Shown: positions 42,123 to 51,694, counted from the first letter of the stretch. The stretch is 64,000 bases of DNA from an uncultured Lachnospiraceae bacterium (GCA_910577275.1 CAJTMW010000001.1:193566-257565); one strand, 5' to 3'. Notes: generated by a model not told the origin, from the sequence alone. Translations and numbers: made by a program.

Positions 42123-43385
42123 TTATAGAAAATCCGAAAGCGGCCTGCTTACCTTTTTTCTGGTGATTTCCACGATTCCCAGAGCCGTCATATCCACCAG
42201 CCTTGCGGGCACCTTGTCCTCCCGGAGGTATCTGTCCAGCTTTTCAAGCAAAGTCCTGTTATCGTCCTCTTTTTCCATGCTGATAAAATCCACCATAATC
42301 ATGCCGGAATAATTTCGGAGCCGGAGCTGCCTTGCGACCTCCTTTGCCGCTTCAAGATTGACCGATAAGTAGCTTTCCTTGTTTTTCTTTCCTTTGCTGA
42401 CCGCCTTACCTGAATTCACGTCAATCACCGTCATAGCCTCCGTGGGCTCAATCACCAGATAGCCTCCGCAGGGAAGCCACACTCTTTTTCCGAGAGCCTC
42501 CTTCAAATGGGTTTCCAGACTGTAAAGCCTGGCAAGAGGAAGAAGCTCGTCCCGGTAAAGCCGTATGGGCTTTTCATGACAATAAGCATCCTGCGGAGCA
42601 TGGCTGCGTTTGTTTGCCTGCTCTGACAGAAAATGATAAACATCCTCCTCGTCCGTCACAATCTCGTCATAGGCGTCAAGAGGAATGTTCTTTATCCGGC
42701 TTAAAATCTCCGCCTCCTTCTGATAAAGGAGGCTGTGGCAGGTTCTGTGCCTGTAAACATTGGTGAGGGTGTCGAAGGTACGGATAAAATCCTCCATTTC
42801 TTCAAAGAGAGGTGTCAAATCGTTGAGTTCCCCGGCGTTGGTGCGGATGGTGAACTGATAATTTTTCCGCCCGGCCATTTCCCGCGCTTTGATGGTATCG
42901 TCAATTTCCTTTTTCCTGCCTTCGCTTAGCTTTCTGGAATAGTGGATTCCGTGTCCGAAATAGCCGCACACACAATACTGGCCTGTGAGCGTGAGGTTTT
43001 CCGAGGCTGTGGGCTGTTTGGTTTTCAGGGCTTCCCCTGTGATTTGCACCACCACCTCGTCGCCCTGGCGGAGATTTTCGGCGGAACCCTGTCTGTTGGC
43101 AATCAGGATTTCCCGGCATTTGGCCAGCGACAGATATACGGTTTCCTCTTTTGAAATGGAAAGGAACGCTCCCCGAAGCCCGGGTACAACATCCTGGACT
43201 CTGGCAAGATAAATATTGCCGAGGATTCCCTCCTCCGTGAGCAGGGGCGCCGTTTCCATCAGACAGGGCCGCTTCTCGTCAAAAAGCGTAAGGAGAAGCC
43301 GGAAGCCCGGCTGTCCGCCTGAATATTCAGTTTTTTGCTCCGGCTTTTGCAGCACCGGCTGCTTTACAATAATAATTTTTCCCAT
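42123..43385 (-). CDS. rng: ribonuclease E/G family protein
   Basis: 420 residues from ATG 43385 (MGKIIIVKQ), with GGAG 6 nt upstream. An S1-like region appears in GNIYLARVQDVVPGLRGAF. The RNase E/G catalytic domain has IRTNAGELN and metal-binding Asp residues in VIDVNSGKA and MIMVDFISM. The C-terminal CPxC zinc link of E. coli RNase E is absent. It is adjacent to rplU-rpmA, as often seen, and follows the two radical-SAM-linked genes, suggesting RNA processing as the common theme. A small hairpin (AAATGGA...TCCATTT) sits upstream at 43429-43449. Confidence 0.92.
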   Translation of the reverse strand: MGKIIIVKQPVLQKPEQKTEYSGGQPGFRLLLTLFDEKRPCLMETAPLLTEEGILGNIYLARVQDVVPGLRGAFLSISKEETVYLSLAKCREILIANRQGSAENLRQGDEVVVQITGEALKTKQPTASENLTLTGQYCVCGYFGHGIHYSRKLSEGRKKEIDDTIKAREMAGRKNYQFTIRTNAGELNDLTPLFEEMEDFIRTFDTLTNVYRHRTCHSLLYQKEAEILSRIKNIPLDAYDEIVTDEEDVYHFLSEQANKRSHAPQDAYCHEKPIRLYRDELLPLARLYSLETHLKEALGKRVWLPCGGYLVIEPTEAMTVIDVNSGKAVSKGKKNKESYLSVNLEAAKEVARQLRLRNYSGMIMVDFISMEKEDDNRTLLEKLDRYLREDKVPARLVDMTALGIVEITRKKVSRPLSDFL

Positions 43386-43454
43386 ATGATTCTCCGGCAA
43401 ATCCTGTCCATTCCCGCGGGCAATGAGTAAATGGATGCAAAGTCCATTTGACCC

Positions 43455-44132
43455 TCAGGGAATCAGCGGCTCCAAACTTCCGCCGTCATTTCTTTTATAG
43501 GTTTCTATTCTGTGAATACGGAAAGGGTATTCGGGAAGCAAAACGCCCTGCTTTTCAAAAAAGAAATCCATCACAAAGCCGGGCTTTAGGTTGCTTCCGC
43601 TGCCTGCGTCCAGAAGCATATACACGCCCTCCTTTCGGATTTCCAGACGGTAGATGCCTTCTTTCAGATTCATCTCCCGCTCGCCCTTTTTGGTCTTTTT
43701 TACAGCGGGAATCGTTTCCTGTGCGTAAAATTTAAGGAGCTGTTCCTGCCAGCCCTCCGGCGGCGTAAAACATTCGCTGAAGGTCAGCAGGTAATCCGCC
43801 GCCGCAACGCTTGCCATAGCGTTTTTCTCCTTTTCGGGAAGAAGTTTTATTTTTAAGATATCAATCCCCTCCGCCATCACGTCCTGGAGCCTTTTTTGCA
43901 TGTCCTCCTCGCCTGTGAAAGAATTCACCTCAATATCAAAATATTCCCCGCTGCTGGTATGGCCTACGGATAAGGGCGATGCAAAGGACATAATCTGGTG
44001 GGGACTGAACCCCTCCGAATAGGCAATGTCGATTTCCGCCCTCCTGATGGCTTTCTGGAAATACCGCATGACGTCCAGGTGTCCGATAAAACGGAGTGCG
44101 CCGTATTTGGAAAATTTGATTCGTACTTTCAT
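43455..44132 (-). CDS. TIGR03936 / DUF2344 radical-SAM-linked protein
   Basis: 225 residues from ATG 44132, with AGGAG upstream; the track extension to 44174 has no SD. It begins MKVRIKFSKYGALRFIGHLD, with AEIDIAYSEGFSPHQIMSF, the family signature. It has no cofactor motif itself and always accompanies or fuses with the TIGR03960 radical-SAM protein, which lies 49 nt upstream here. Function unknown; association with RNase E/G and L21 suggests RNA or ribosome modification. Confidence 0.88.
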   Translation of the reverse strand: MKVRIKFSKYGALRFIGHLDVMRYFQKAIRRAEIDIAYSEGFSPHQIMSFASPLSVGHTSSGEYFDIEVNSFTGEEDMQKRLQDVMAEGIDILKIKLLPEKEKNAMASVAAADYLLTFSECFTPPEGWQEQLLKFYAQETIPAVKKTKKGEREMNLKEGIYRLEIRKEGVYMLLDAGSGSNLKPGFVMDFFFEKQGVLLPEYPFRIHRIETYKRNDGGSLEPLIP

Positions 44133-44181
44133 AATAGTTCTCCTGTTACCTGCTCTGTAAGCGAATGCATTCATGCGAGCC

Positions 44182-46056
44182 TTATTCGCCGGCGCTGCTT
44201 TTTACGCAGATGCCTGTCCCGTATTTCGCCGCACCGCAGCCGTTGCAGCGCTCCTGACAGTTAGGCGTGGTTTCGCCCCTCTGCGCTTTCTTCCACTCCC
44301 GCAAAAGAAATTCCCTGCTAACGCCGCAGTCGATGAAATCCCATGGGAATATTTCATTGTCCGCCCTCTCCCTTATCGTATAAAAAGCCGGGTCAACGCC
44401 GCATTCCTCAAAGGTTTCAAACCAGATATCGTTTTTATAATACTCGCTCCATGCGTCGTAAAGACATCCCTTTTCGTAAGCCCGAAGGATGACCTGATTT
44501 AATCTCCTGTCCCCCCTTGCCATAATTCCCTCAAGGACGCTGGCGTCCGCCTCGTGCCAGTTGTATTTGATGCTTTTCTGGTTCAGTACGCCGGCAATAG
44601 AAGTTCTGGTAAGATAAGCTTTCTCCAGAAATTCTTCCTTCGTGTACTGCGCCGCCCACTGAAAGGGTGTGAAAGGCTTTGGGATGAAAAAGGAGGTGCT
44701 TGCCACAATCTGCACCCGGCCTGTCCTCTTTTCTTTGGGAACCGTCTCATAAAAAACAGCCGCTATTTTATTACACAAATCGGCAATTCCCCTGATATCA
44801 TCTTCGGTCTCCATGGGGAGCCCCAGCATAAAATACAGCTTCACCCGCGTCCAGCCGCCTTCAAAAGCCATTCTTGCCCCTTCAAGAATGACCTCCTCGG
44901 TCAATCCCTTGTTAATGATATTTCTAAGCCTCTGGCTTCCCGCCTCCGGCGCAAAGGTAAGGCTGCTTTTCTTTACATCCTGCACCTTGTTCATCACATC
45001 CAGAGAAAAAGCGTCGATTCGAAGGGAAGGAAGTGAAATATTGATTTTCTGCCTGCCGCAGCTTTCAATTAAAAAATCAAGCAGTTCGGGAAGCTTTGAG
45101 TAGTCGCTGGAGCTTAAAGAACTTAAAGAAATCTCCTCGTGGCCGGTATTTTTCAGCATGTCCACAGCGTACTTTTTAAGACAAGCCAAATCCCTTTCCC
45201 TCACCGGGCGGTAAAGCTGGCCTGCCTGACAGAACCGGCATCCCCTGATGCAACCCCTCTGGATTTCCAGAACCACCCTGTCCTGGGCAACCTTAATAAA
45301 AGGAACCACCGGCTTTTGGGGATAATAAGTGTCTGTCAAATCCGCTACCAGTTCCTTTTCAATGATTTCGGGAATGCCCGGAACCAGCGCACATCTTCCG
45401 GCAATGGTTCCGTCCCCGTTATAGGTCACTTCATATAAAGAAGGGACATAAATACCGGGAATCCCTGCAGCCCGCCGTAAGAACTCTTTGCGCCCCCAGC
45501 CCTTTTCCTTTCCCTCCTCGTACAAATCAAACAGCGGCCGGTACTGCGTCTCCGCCTCGCCGATATAAAACAAATCAAAAAAGTCACAGATTGGCTCGGG
45601 ATTATAGGTACAGGGACCGCCTCCGATTACAATCGGGTCATCCTCTTTCCTTTCTTTTGAAAGAAGCGGAATGCCGGAAAGGTCCAGAACCTGTAAAATA
45701 TTGGTATAACACATTTCATACTGAATGGTAATTCCGAGAAAATCAAAATTCTTCACCGGTTCCTGAGACTCCAGGGCAAATAAGGGAATTTTTTCTCTCC
45801 GCATAATTTCATCCAAATCCACCCAGGGCGAATACACCCGCTCGCACCATACGTCCTCGAACCGGTTCATCATGTCGTAAATAATCTGTATGCCAAGATG
45901 GGACATCCCGATTTCGTACACATCGGGAAAGCACATGGCGAACCGGAGCCGTACCTTCTCCTTATCCTTCATCACCGAATTTACTTCGCCGCCGATATAG
46001 CGGGCGGGCTTTTCCACCCGCATCAGTATCTCATCGCTTAACGCCAGTTTTCTCAT
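44182..46056 (-). CDS. TIGR03960 family B12-binding-like radical SAM protein
   Basis: 624 residues. The N-terminal part resembles a cobalamin-binding Rossmann domain (FPDVYEIGMSHLGIQIIYDM). The radical-SAM CxxxCxxC is in QRGCIRGCRFCQAG, about residue 258. A Cys-rich C-terminus (CQERCNGCGAAKYGTGIC) could bind a further cluster. Substrate unknown. A promoter with a perfect -10 lies at 46099-46127, making it the first gene of an operon with DUF2344 and RNase E/G. Confidence 0.9.
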   Translation of the reverse strand: MRKLALSDEILMRVEKPARYIGGEVNSVMKDKEKVRLRFAMCFPDVYEIGMSHLGIQIIYDMMNRFEDVWCERVYSPWVDLDEIMRREKIPLFALESQEPVKNFDFLGITIQYEMCYTNILQVLDLSGIPLLSKERKEDDPIVIGGGPCTYNPEPICDFFDLFYIGEAETQYRPLFDLYEEGKEKGWGRKEFLRRAAGIPGIYVPSLYEVTYNGDGTIAGRCALVPGIPEIIEKELVADLTDTYYPQKPVVPFIKVAQDRVVLEIQRGCIRGCRFCQAGQLYRPVRERDLACLKKYAVDMLKNTGHEEISLSSLSSSDYSKLPELLDFLIESCGRQKINISLPSLRIDAFSLDVMNKVQDVKKSSLTFAPEAGSQRLRNIINKGLTEEVILEGARMAFEGGWTRVKLYFMLGLPMETEDDIRGIADLCNKIAAVFYETVPKEKRTGRVQIVASTSFFIPKPFTPFQWAAQYTKEEFLEKAYLTRTSIAGVLNQKSIKYNWHEADASVLEGIMARGDRRLNQVILRAYEKGCLYDAWSEYYKNDIWFETFEECGVDPAFYTIRERADNEIFPWDFIDCGVSREFLLREWKKAQRGETTPNCQERCNGCGAAKYGTGICVKSSAGE

Positions 46057-46098
46057 AGTTATTAGTCCTTGCCATTATTCTTGTTCTGATTCCCAATT

Positions 46099-46127
46099 AT
46101 TATATTCTATCCGTAAAACAAAAGCAA
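46099..46127 (-). promoter_or_regulatory. promoter for the TIGR03960-DUF2344-rng operon
   Basis: On the minus strand TTGCTT (46127-46122), 17 bp, TATAAT (46104-46099). The -35 touches the stop codon of the gene upstream. Confidence 0.65.
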
Positions 46128-46514
46128 TTAAAATTCCGCCTGCGGCAGAGCTATCCCGTCCAGAACCCCCGACAAATCCGTATCCTCCACAATCCGCTCA
46201 AACACGGTCTCCGCACTCTCCCCCTCGTAGCTGACCTGTCTGATATCGCATATCACAAAAGAAAGCAATAAAACCATGGCAATCACCAGCCTTATCCGAA
46301 AGCTGCCTGTAACAGGCGCGGCCTTTTCCTCCGCCCCCTGCTTCTCCTCCGCCTCCAGACTGTACAACTCCCCGTGCTTTACCGCCGGCCGCATTGCCGG
46401 GGAGTCGGAATATAAAAAGTTTTCTCTTGAGCGGAAAAGCTGCCTGTCATAGTGATTCTGCATGCGGATGGCCTTTACCAGCTCCAGCCTTTTATTGGTG
46501 TTCACTTTATTCAT
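46128..46514 (-). CDS. hypothetical membrane-anchored protein
   Basis: 128 residues from ATG 46514 (MNKVNTNKRLELVKAIRMQ); in-frame codons run back to 46601, overlapping hisIE, but with no SD there. The SD for 46514 is weak (GGA). An N-terminal basic, Gln/Arg-rich cytoplasmic part (NHYDRQLFRSRENFLY) is followed by a membrane span (IRLVIAMVLLLSFVICDI, about residues 74-91) and a short acidic external tail. I do not recognise a family. It trails the his genes and may be co-transcribed. Confidence 0.6.
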   Translation of the reverse strand: MNKVNTNKRLELVKAIRMQNHYDRQLFRSRENFLYSDSPAMRPAVKHGELYSLEAEEKQGAEEKAAPVTGSFRIRLVIAMVLLLSFVICDIRQVSYEGESAETVFERIVEDTDLSGVLDGIALPQAEF

Positions 46515-46587
46515 AAATAATTGTCCATTCCGGTGTGGCTTAATAAAAAATATGCACTGCATGGCCAGATTATGCAGCGCATATTTA

Positions 46588-47874
46588 CTATCTCTTATCA
46601 AGCTCCTCCGTAATTTCCTCCCACGTGACGCCCTTTTCCACCATGAGAACCATCATGTGATAAAGGAAATCGGCAATCTCATACTTAATCTCATTGGCGT
46701 TGGGATTCTTGGCCGCGATTACAATTTCCGTGGCCTCCTCTCCCAGCTTTTTCAAAATCTTGTCAATCCCCTTGTCAAAAAGATAATTGGTATAGGAGCC
46801 CTCTCTCGGATGAACCTTTCTGTCCTTAATCACGTTCAGCACCGATTCAAAAACCATAAGCGGATTGCTCTCGTCATACTCCTTCTTCATGATTTCGTTA
46901 AAAAAACAACTGTAATTTCCGGTGTGGCAGGCAGCTCCAATCTGGGAAACCTTTGCCAGAATCGTATCCTTATCACAGTCCGCCGTCATTTCCTTCACAT
47001 GCTGGAAATGGCCGCTGGTTTCCCCCTTCAGCCATTGGCGGGCGCGGCTGCGGCTGTAATAGGTCATGCGTCCGCTCTTTAGGGTGCTAAGATAGGCTTC
47101 CTCGTTCATGTAAGCCATCATCAAAACCTCTCGGGTTTTGTAATCCTGAACAATCACAGGAACGAGACCCTCGGAATTTTTCTTAAGCTCCTCCCATTTA
47201 ACGGCAGGCTCGAAGGTTCTCACCGCAACTCCGTTTCCGGCGCACAAATCCTTGATATCCATAAGCTCCCTGGCGTTGGCGTTTACCGCCGGGCCGGTGA
47301 TTCCTTCGATATTTTCACAGGATAAAAGCTCGATGATTTTATCCAGGGAAACCTCCGGCAGGGAGACGATAAGAGGGCGTCTGGACAGGGAAACCGCCTG
47401 TTTGATGGTTCTTTCATTGAGCAGAATCACCGCATGGACAAATTCCTCAAGAAGCGCTTCGTTGCCTGTGATGTCGGAATCGTCCATGACACAGGCAACA
47501 ATCTTGTCTTTGCCAAACTTTAAGGAAACCTCCTCCGTAATTGCAATGTTGCTTTCCTTCGAATAGTTCAGGGCGGCTTTCATACAGCCGGCATAAAGAA
47601 GCTTCTTAATATCCTCCATCCGCCTGACGTTCCCTGCTCCGATTACGGGTATCTGCGCTTCCTTACAGATGATTTTCAGCATGTCAAGAGACGCTTCGTG
47701 GGAAGTATCGTCCGTTGACAAATCAAATACAATAAGCTCGTCGGCATTGTTTTCCGCATAAAATCTGGCAAGTTCTGCCGGATTCTCACTAATAACAGAT
47801 GTATTTTTAAACCCGGCAACCGCCTTTTCATTTAAAAGATAAATACATGGTATAAACTTTTTATAATTGTTCAT
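46588..47874 (-). CDS. hisIE: HisF-like domain fused to HisI-HisE
   Basis: 428 residues in three parts. Residues 1 to about 215 form a HisA/HisF-like TIM barrel (KKFIPCIYLL, NADELIVFDLSTDD, IPVIGAGNVRR). The position of the HisF catalytic Asp (PCLD) is Tyr12 here (PCIY), so cyclase activity is doubtful. Residues about 228-330 are HisI, phosphoribosyl-AMP cyclohydrolase (WLKGETSGHFQHV, DCDKDTIL, ACHTGNYSC). The rest is HisE, phosphoribosyl-ATP pyrophosphatase (GSYTNYLFDKG, KLGEEATEIVIAAK). It catalyses steps 2 and 3 of His synthesis. True hisA, hisF and hisH are not in the window. Confidence 0.92.
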   Translation of the reverse strand: MNNYKKFIPCIYLLNEKAVAGFKNTSVISENPAELARFYAENNADELIVFDLSTDDTSHEASLDMLKIICKEAQIPVIGAGNVRRMEDIKKLLYAGCMKAALNYSKESNIAITEEVSLKFGKDKIVACVMDDSDITGNEALLEEFVHAVILLNERTIKQAVSLSRRPLIVSLPEVSLDKIIELLSCENIEGITGPAVNANARELMDIKDLCAGNGVAVRTFEPAVKWEELKKNSEGLVPVIVQDYKTREVLMMAYMNEEAYLSTLKSGRMTYYSRSRARQWLKGETSGHFQHVKEMTADCDKDTILAKVSQIGAACHTGNYSCFFNEIMKKEYDESNPLMVFESVLNVIKDRKVHPREGSYTNYLFDKGIDKILKKLGEEATEIVIAAKNPNANEIKYEIADFLYHMMVLMVEKGVTWEEITEELDKR

Positions 47875-47950
47875 GCTTTCATTATTTTCCTTTTGAAGTA
47901 TTTCTATCCCATTTTATCATGCGTGGCTCTATAAAATGCAAACATTTACG

Positions 47951-48538
47951 TCAAAGGCTTCCCTTTGTGCTGAGAACGTCTGTTATTCTTTCATCCCGTC
48001 CTGTGGCTTCATCCAGCGCCCTGGCAAAAGCCTTAAAAACAGCCTCAATCATATGATGATTATTGATACCTGAGAGCATCTTAATGTGAAGGTTCATCCC
48101 CGCGCTGTAGGAAACGGCATAAAAGAATTCCCGAACCAGCTCCGTGTCCAAATCTCCCACCTTATCTGCCGTAAAATCACAGTCAAAGGCAAAATAAGGA
48201 CGGCCGCACAAATCCACGGCGCACAGCGCAAGGGCGTCGTCCATGGGCAGAATACAGGAACCGTAACGCCGGATACCCTTCTTGTCCCCCAGCGCTTCCC
48301 TGATTGCAGTCCCAAGCACAATCCCGGCGTCCTCCACCGAATGATGGCCGTCCACGTGAAGGTCTCCCTTAACCGTTAATGTCAGGTCAAAAAATCCATG
48401 CCGGGCAAAGCCCTCCAGCATATGGTCAAGAAAACCAATCCCGCTTGAAATTTTTCCGTTTCCCGCGCCGTCCAGCGAAAGCTCCACCGTAATATCCGTT
48501 TCCTTTGTCGTTCTTTTAATGGATGCATATCTTTCCAT
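47951..48538 (-). CDS. hisB: imidazoleglycerol-phosphate dehydratase
   Basis: 195-residue monofunctional HisB (no phosphatase domain). Metal-binding His motifs are DGHHSVEDAGI and NNHHMIEAVFKA, with FLDHMLEGFARHG. It lies 9 nt after hisD and 76 nt before the hisIE fusion. Confidence 0.97.
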   Translation of the reverse strand: MERYASIKRTTKETDITVELSLDGAGNGKISSGIGFLDHMLEGFARHGFFDLTLTVKGDLHVDGHHSVEDAGIVLGTAIREALGDKKGIRRYGSCILPMDDALALCAVDLCGRPYFAFDCDFTADKVGDLDTELVREFFYAVSYSAGMNLHIKMLSGINNHHMIEAVFKAFARALDEATGRDERITDVLSTKGSL

Positions 48539-48547
48539 GGCGTCCTC

Positions 48548-49837
48548 CTATTCGAATCTGACTTTAACGGAATTGGCGTGGGCCGTTAAGCCTTCTTTTT
48601 CTGCAAACAGCTCAATATCCTTATGAACCCTTGAAAGGGCGTCCTCAGAATAAGAAATAATGCTGGTTTTTTTCAGGAAATCATCTACATTAAGGGGCGA
48701 GAAAAACCTTGCGGTCCCGTTGGTAGGCAGGATATGATTCGGCCCGGCAAAATAGTCCCCCAAAGGCTCTGAGGAATATTCCCCGAGGAAAATCGCTCCC
48801 GCATTCTTAATCTTTGTCATGGTCTCAAAAGGATTAGCCGTCAATATCTCCAGATGCTCGGAGGCAATCTCATTGGCGGCGCCAACAGCCTCGTCCATGG
48901 TTTCTGCAAGCAGAATATAACCGTAGTTTTCAAGGGATTTCTCGATAATTTCTTTTCTGGAAAGCTGCTGCGTAAACCCTGCAACCTCATCGGACACCTT
49001 TTCGGCAAGCTCCCTGCTGGTGGTAATCAGAATTGCGCTCGCCAGCTCGTCATGCTCCGCCTGGGAAAGCAAATCCGCCGCCACGTATCTGGGGTTGGCA
49101 GTTTCATCCGCAAGCACCAGAATTTCGCTGGGGCCGGCCACAGAGTCGATGCTCACGAAGCCGAAGCAGGCTTTCTTTGCCAGCGCAACGAAAATATTTC
49201 CGGGGCCGGTAATCTTGTCTACCCGCGGAATGCTTTCCGTTCCAAATGCCATAGCGGCTATGGCCTGGGCCCCTCCCGCCTTATAGATTTCATCCACCCC
49301 TGCAATGTCGGCGGCAACCAGCGTTCCGGGATTCACCCTGCCGTCCGCTCCCGGCGGCGTGGTCATGATAATTCTGGGAACACCTGCAACCTTTGCGGGA
49401 AGCACGTTCATAAGCACGCTGGAAGGATAAGCGGCCTTCCCTCCGGGAACATACACGCCGGAAACCGCAACAGGCGTAATCTTCTGTCCCAGAATCGTAC
49501 CGTCCTCCTTCGGCACAATCCAGCTGTTCCGAAGCTGGTGGCTGTGAAACTCCGTAATATTTGCGGCGGATTTTTTCATAACCGCTATAAGCTCCGGGTC
49601 AACCAGCTCGTAAGCCTCTTTGATTTCCTCTTTCGTCACCCGGATAGTTTCCGCCGTAATCTCGCACCGGTCAAACTTTCGCGTATACCCAAAAAGAGCC
49701 TCGTCCCCTTTTTCCCGTATTTCCTTAATAATCCCGTTAACCGTCTCCTCATATTCGCCGTAGCTTTCCGGGCTCCGTTTCAGAAGATTCCTCATCAGCC
49801 CGTCTTTTGTTTTCTCATTTAATTCAACAATACGCAT
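48548..49837 (-). CDS. hisD: histidinol dehydrogenase
   Basis: 429 residues from ATG 49837 (MRIVELNEKTK), with AAAGGAAG upstream; the extension to 49879 has no SD. Oxidises histidinol to histidine in two NAD steps. Motifs are VPGGKAAYPSSVLMN, GPGNIFVALAKK, SVAGPSEILVLAD, the zinc region LLSQAEHDELA and catalytic Glu-His in IASEHLEI. Confidence 0.97.
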   Translation of the reverse strand: MRIVELNEKTKDGLMRNLLKRSPESYGEYEETVNGIIKEIREKGDEALFGYTRKFDRCEITAETIRVTKEEIKEAYELVDPELIAVMKKSAANITEFHSHQLRNSWIVPKEDGTILGQKITPVAVSGVYVPGGKAAYPSSVLMNVLPAKVAGVPRIIMTTPPGADGRVNPGTLVAADIAGVDEIYKAGGAQAIAAMAFGTESIPRVDKITGPGNIFVALAKKACFGFVSIDSVAGPSEILVLADETANPRYVAADLLSQAEHDELASAILITTSRELAEKVSDEVAGFTQQLSRKEIIEKSLENYGYILLAETMDEAVGAANEIASEHLEILTANPFETMTKIKNAGAIFLGEYSSEPLGDYFAGPNHILPTNGTARFFSPLNVDDFLKKTSIISYSEDALSRVHKDIELFAEKEGLTAHANSVKVRFE

Positions 49838-49926
49838 GATTTCTTCCTTTCTGCATTTTCCGGAGCAGGAACATGCCAAAACAGCCTCATCTCCTGCCCG
49901 AAGCTCCTACCCTGCCATCGCCGCGC

Positions 49927-50574
49927 TTACCCGCACACCTCTTTCAGCTGCGTGATAATCTCCCGGATTCTCTCCGTCTCCATCTGCATACTCACCTGAT
50001 TCACAATCATCCTTGCCGACAGAGGGCAAATCTCCTCCAAAACCCCAAGTCCGTTTTCCTTTAAGGTAGAGCCAGTCTCCACGATATCCACAATCACATC
50101 GGACAATCCGACGATTGGCCCAAGCTCCACAGAGCCGTTGAGCTTGATAATATCCACCGTCTGGTGCTTTTTGTTATAAAAATAATCCCTTGCAATTACC
50201 GGATACTTGCTTGCCACCCGGATTCTCTCATGATGGAGCAAAAGCTCCTTCGCGGCCTCCGGGCCGCACACACACATCCTGCACTGACCGAAGCCTAAGT
50301 CAAGCACCTCGTACACGCGCCGGTTTTCCTCCAGGATGGTATCCTTTCCCGCCACGCCGATGTCCGCGGCGCCGTACTCCACATAAGTGGGCACGTCCGG
50401 TCCCTTCGCCAGAAAAAATTTCAGTTTCCGCTCCTCGTTTACAAAAATCAGTTTTCTGGAACCCTTATCCTTCATCTCCTCGCAGGTAATCCCGATTTTC
50501 TCAAGAAGCTCCAGCGTCTTTTCCGCAAGCCGCCCCTTCGCCAGGGCAAAGGTCAGATATCTGTCGTTACTCAT
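49927..50574 (-). CDS. hisG: ATP phosphoribosyltransferase catalytic subunit, short form
   Basis: 215 residues from ATG 50574. First step of His synthesis. The short form lacks the C-terminal regulatory domain and needs HisZ, encoded just upstream with an 8-nt overlap (ATGAGTAA). Motifs: ALAKGRLAEKTL, YGAADIGVAGKD, and VDIVETGSTLKENGL (PRPP site). Confidence 0.97.
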   Translation of the reverse strand: MSNDRYLTFALAKGRLAEKTLELLEKIGITCEEMKDKGSRKLIFVNEERKLKFFLAKGPDVPTYVEYGAADIGVAGKDTILEENRRVYEVLDLGFGQCRMCVCGPEAAKELLLHHERIRVASKYPVIARDYFYNKKHQTVDIIKLNGSVELGPIVGLSDVIVDIVETGSTLKENGLGVLEEICPLSARMIVNQVSMQMETERIREIITQLKEVCG

Positions 50575-51694
50575 GGCTGTTTTCCCCCTCCGGCACAAGC
50601 GCCGTCTTTTTTCCCTGTTTCCTTAAGGCCTTTGCTTCCGCCAGCTTTTCTTCGAATTGATTTTCCTGATAAACCAGCGTAAGTACTTCGTCCTTTACAC
50701 AGGGCGCTGCCTTCTGCCGCTCAAGGGCCGCCAGCAAATCATCAGTCACTACCGCAAATCCGATTGCGGGGGCTTCCTTCCCGAAATAGCCAAGGAGCTG
50801 GTCATATCGTCCGCCTTTCGCAACCGGCTCGCCAACGCCGTAAGTGTAAACCTTAAAAATAACGCCTGTATAGTAATTATATTTGCTGAGCATTCCCAAA
50901 TCAAAAGAGATATATTTTTCAACGCCGTATTCGCACAGAACACGGTACAGCTTTTCAAGCCGGTCGATGGCCGCAAGGGAACGGCTGTTTCCCGCAAGCG
51001 CGCGCGCTTCCTTAAGCACCTGGACAGAGCCGAAATGCTCCGTCACCTTAAGGAGCATTCTGCTGTAGGATTCCTCCACGCCCTTTCCGGCAAGCAGCTC
51101 CTGCGCGCCGAAAATATTTTTGCCTGAAATCAGCTCGCGGAGCTCGGACTCCGTTTCTTCGCTTAAGCCTGCCTGCTGGCAGATTCCCTTAAAATATTCG
51201 ATTTGGCCGATACTTACCTGAAATTCCTTAAGTCCCGCGTGAAGGAGGGCTTCCGTCATCATGGCAATCATTTCGCCGTCCGCCTCCACGCTGCCGTCTC
51301 CCATCAGCTCCGCTCCCATCTGGGTAACCTCTTTGAGCTTTCCCTGAAGGCTGCTGGTGTTGGTAAAGGTGTTTCCCATATAACAGAAACGGATAGGCGC
51401 CTCTTTATCCATAAAATATTTGGCGGCGCATCTTGCCATGGAAGGGGTAAAATCAGGACGCAAAACCAGAGTGTTCCCTTCTTTGTCAAAAAATTTATAC
51501 AGCTCCCGCGACGGCGTGGTTCCGATTTCCCTTGAAAACACGTCAAAAAATTCAAAAACAGGCGTCTGGATATCCTGATAGCCGTATAAATTAAGCTGTT
51601 TATGTATCAGCTCCTCCACCAGAAGCTTTTGCGCATATTCTTTTCCGTAAATATCTCTCACGCCCTCCGGCGTATGTATCAGCTGCCTGTTCAA
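50567..51694 (-). CDS. hisZ: ATP phosphoribosyltransferase regulatory subunit HisZ
   Basis: 375 residues from TTG 51694 (M-N-R-Q-L-I-H), with AGGGAG upstream; a second TTG at 51715 is in frame but badly placed. A HisRS-like catalytic core (TPEGVRDIYGKEYAQK, LRPDFTPSMARCAAKY, FDLGMLSKYNYYTG) without the anticodon domain marks HisZ rather than HisS. It is the first gene of the his operon, read from a near-consensus promoter. No T-box fits in the short leader. Confidence 0.94.
   Translation of the reverse strand: MNRQLIHTPEGVRDIYGKEYAQKLLVEELIHKQLNLYGYQDIQTPVFEFFDVFSREIGTTPSRELYKFFDKEGNTLVLRPDFTPSMARCAAKYFMDKEAPIRFCYMGNTFTNTSSLQGKLKEVTQMGAELMGDGSVEADGEMIAMMTEALLHAGLKEFQVSIGQIEYFKGICQQAGLSEETESELRELISGKNIFGAQELLAGKGVEESYSRMLLKVTEHFGSVQVLKEARALAGNSRSLAAIDRLEKLYRVLCEYGVEKYISFDLGMLSKYNYYTGVIFKVYTYGVGEPVAKGGRYDQLLGYFGKEAPAIGFAVVTDDLLAALERQKAAPCVKDEVLTLVYQENQFEEKLAEAKALRKQGKKTALVPEGENSHE

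Noticed and set aside
48854..49822. A 322-codon plus-strand open frame opposite hisD
   Set aside because: Shadow of hisD; no SD and no recognisable domain.
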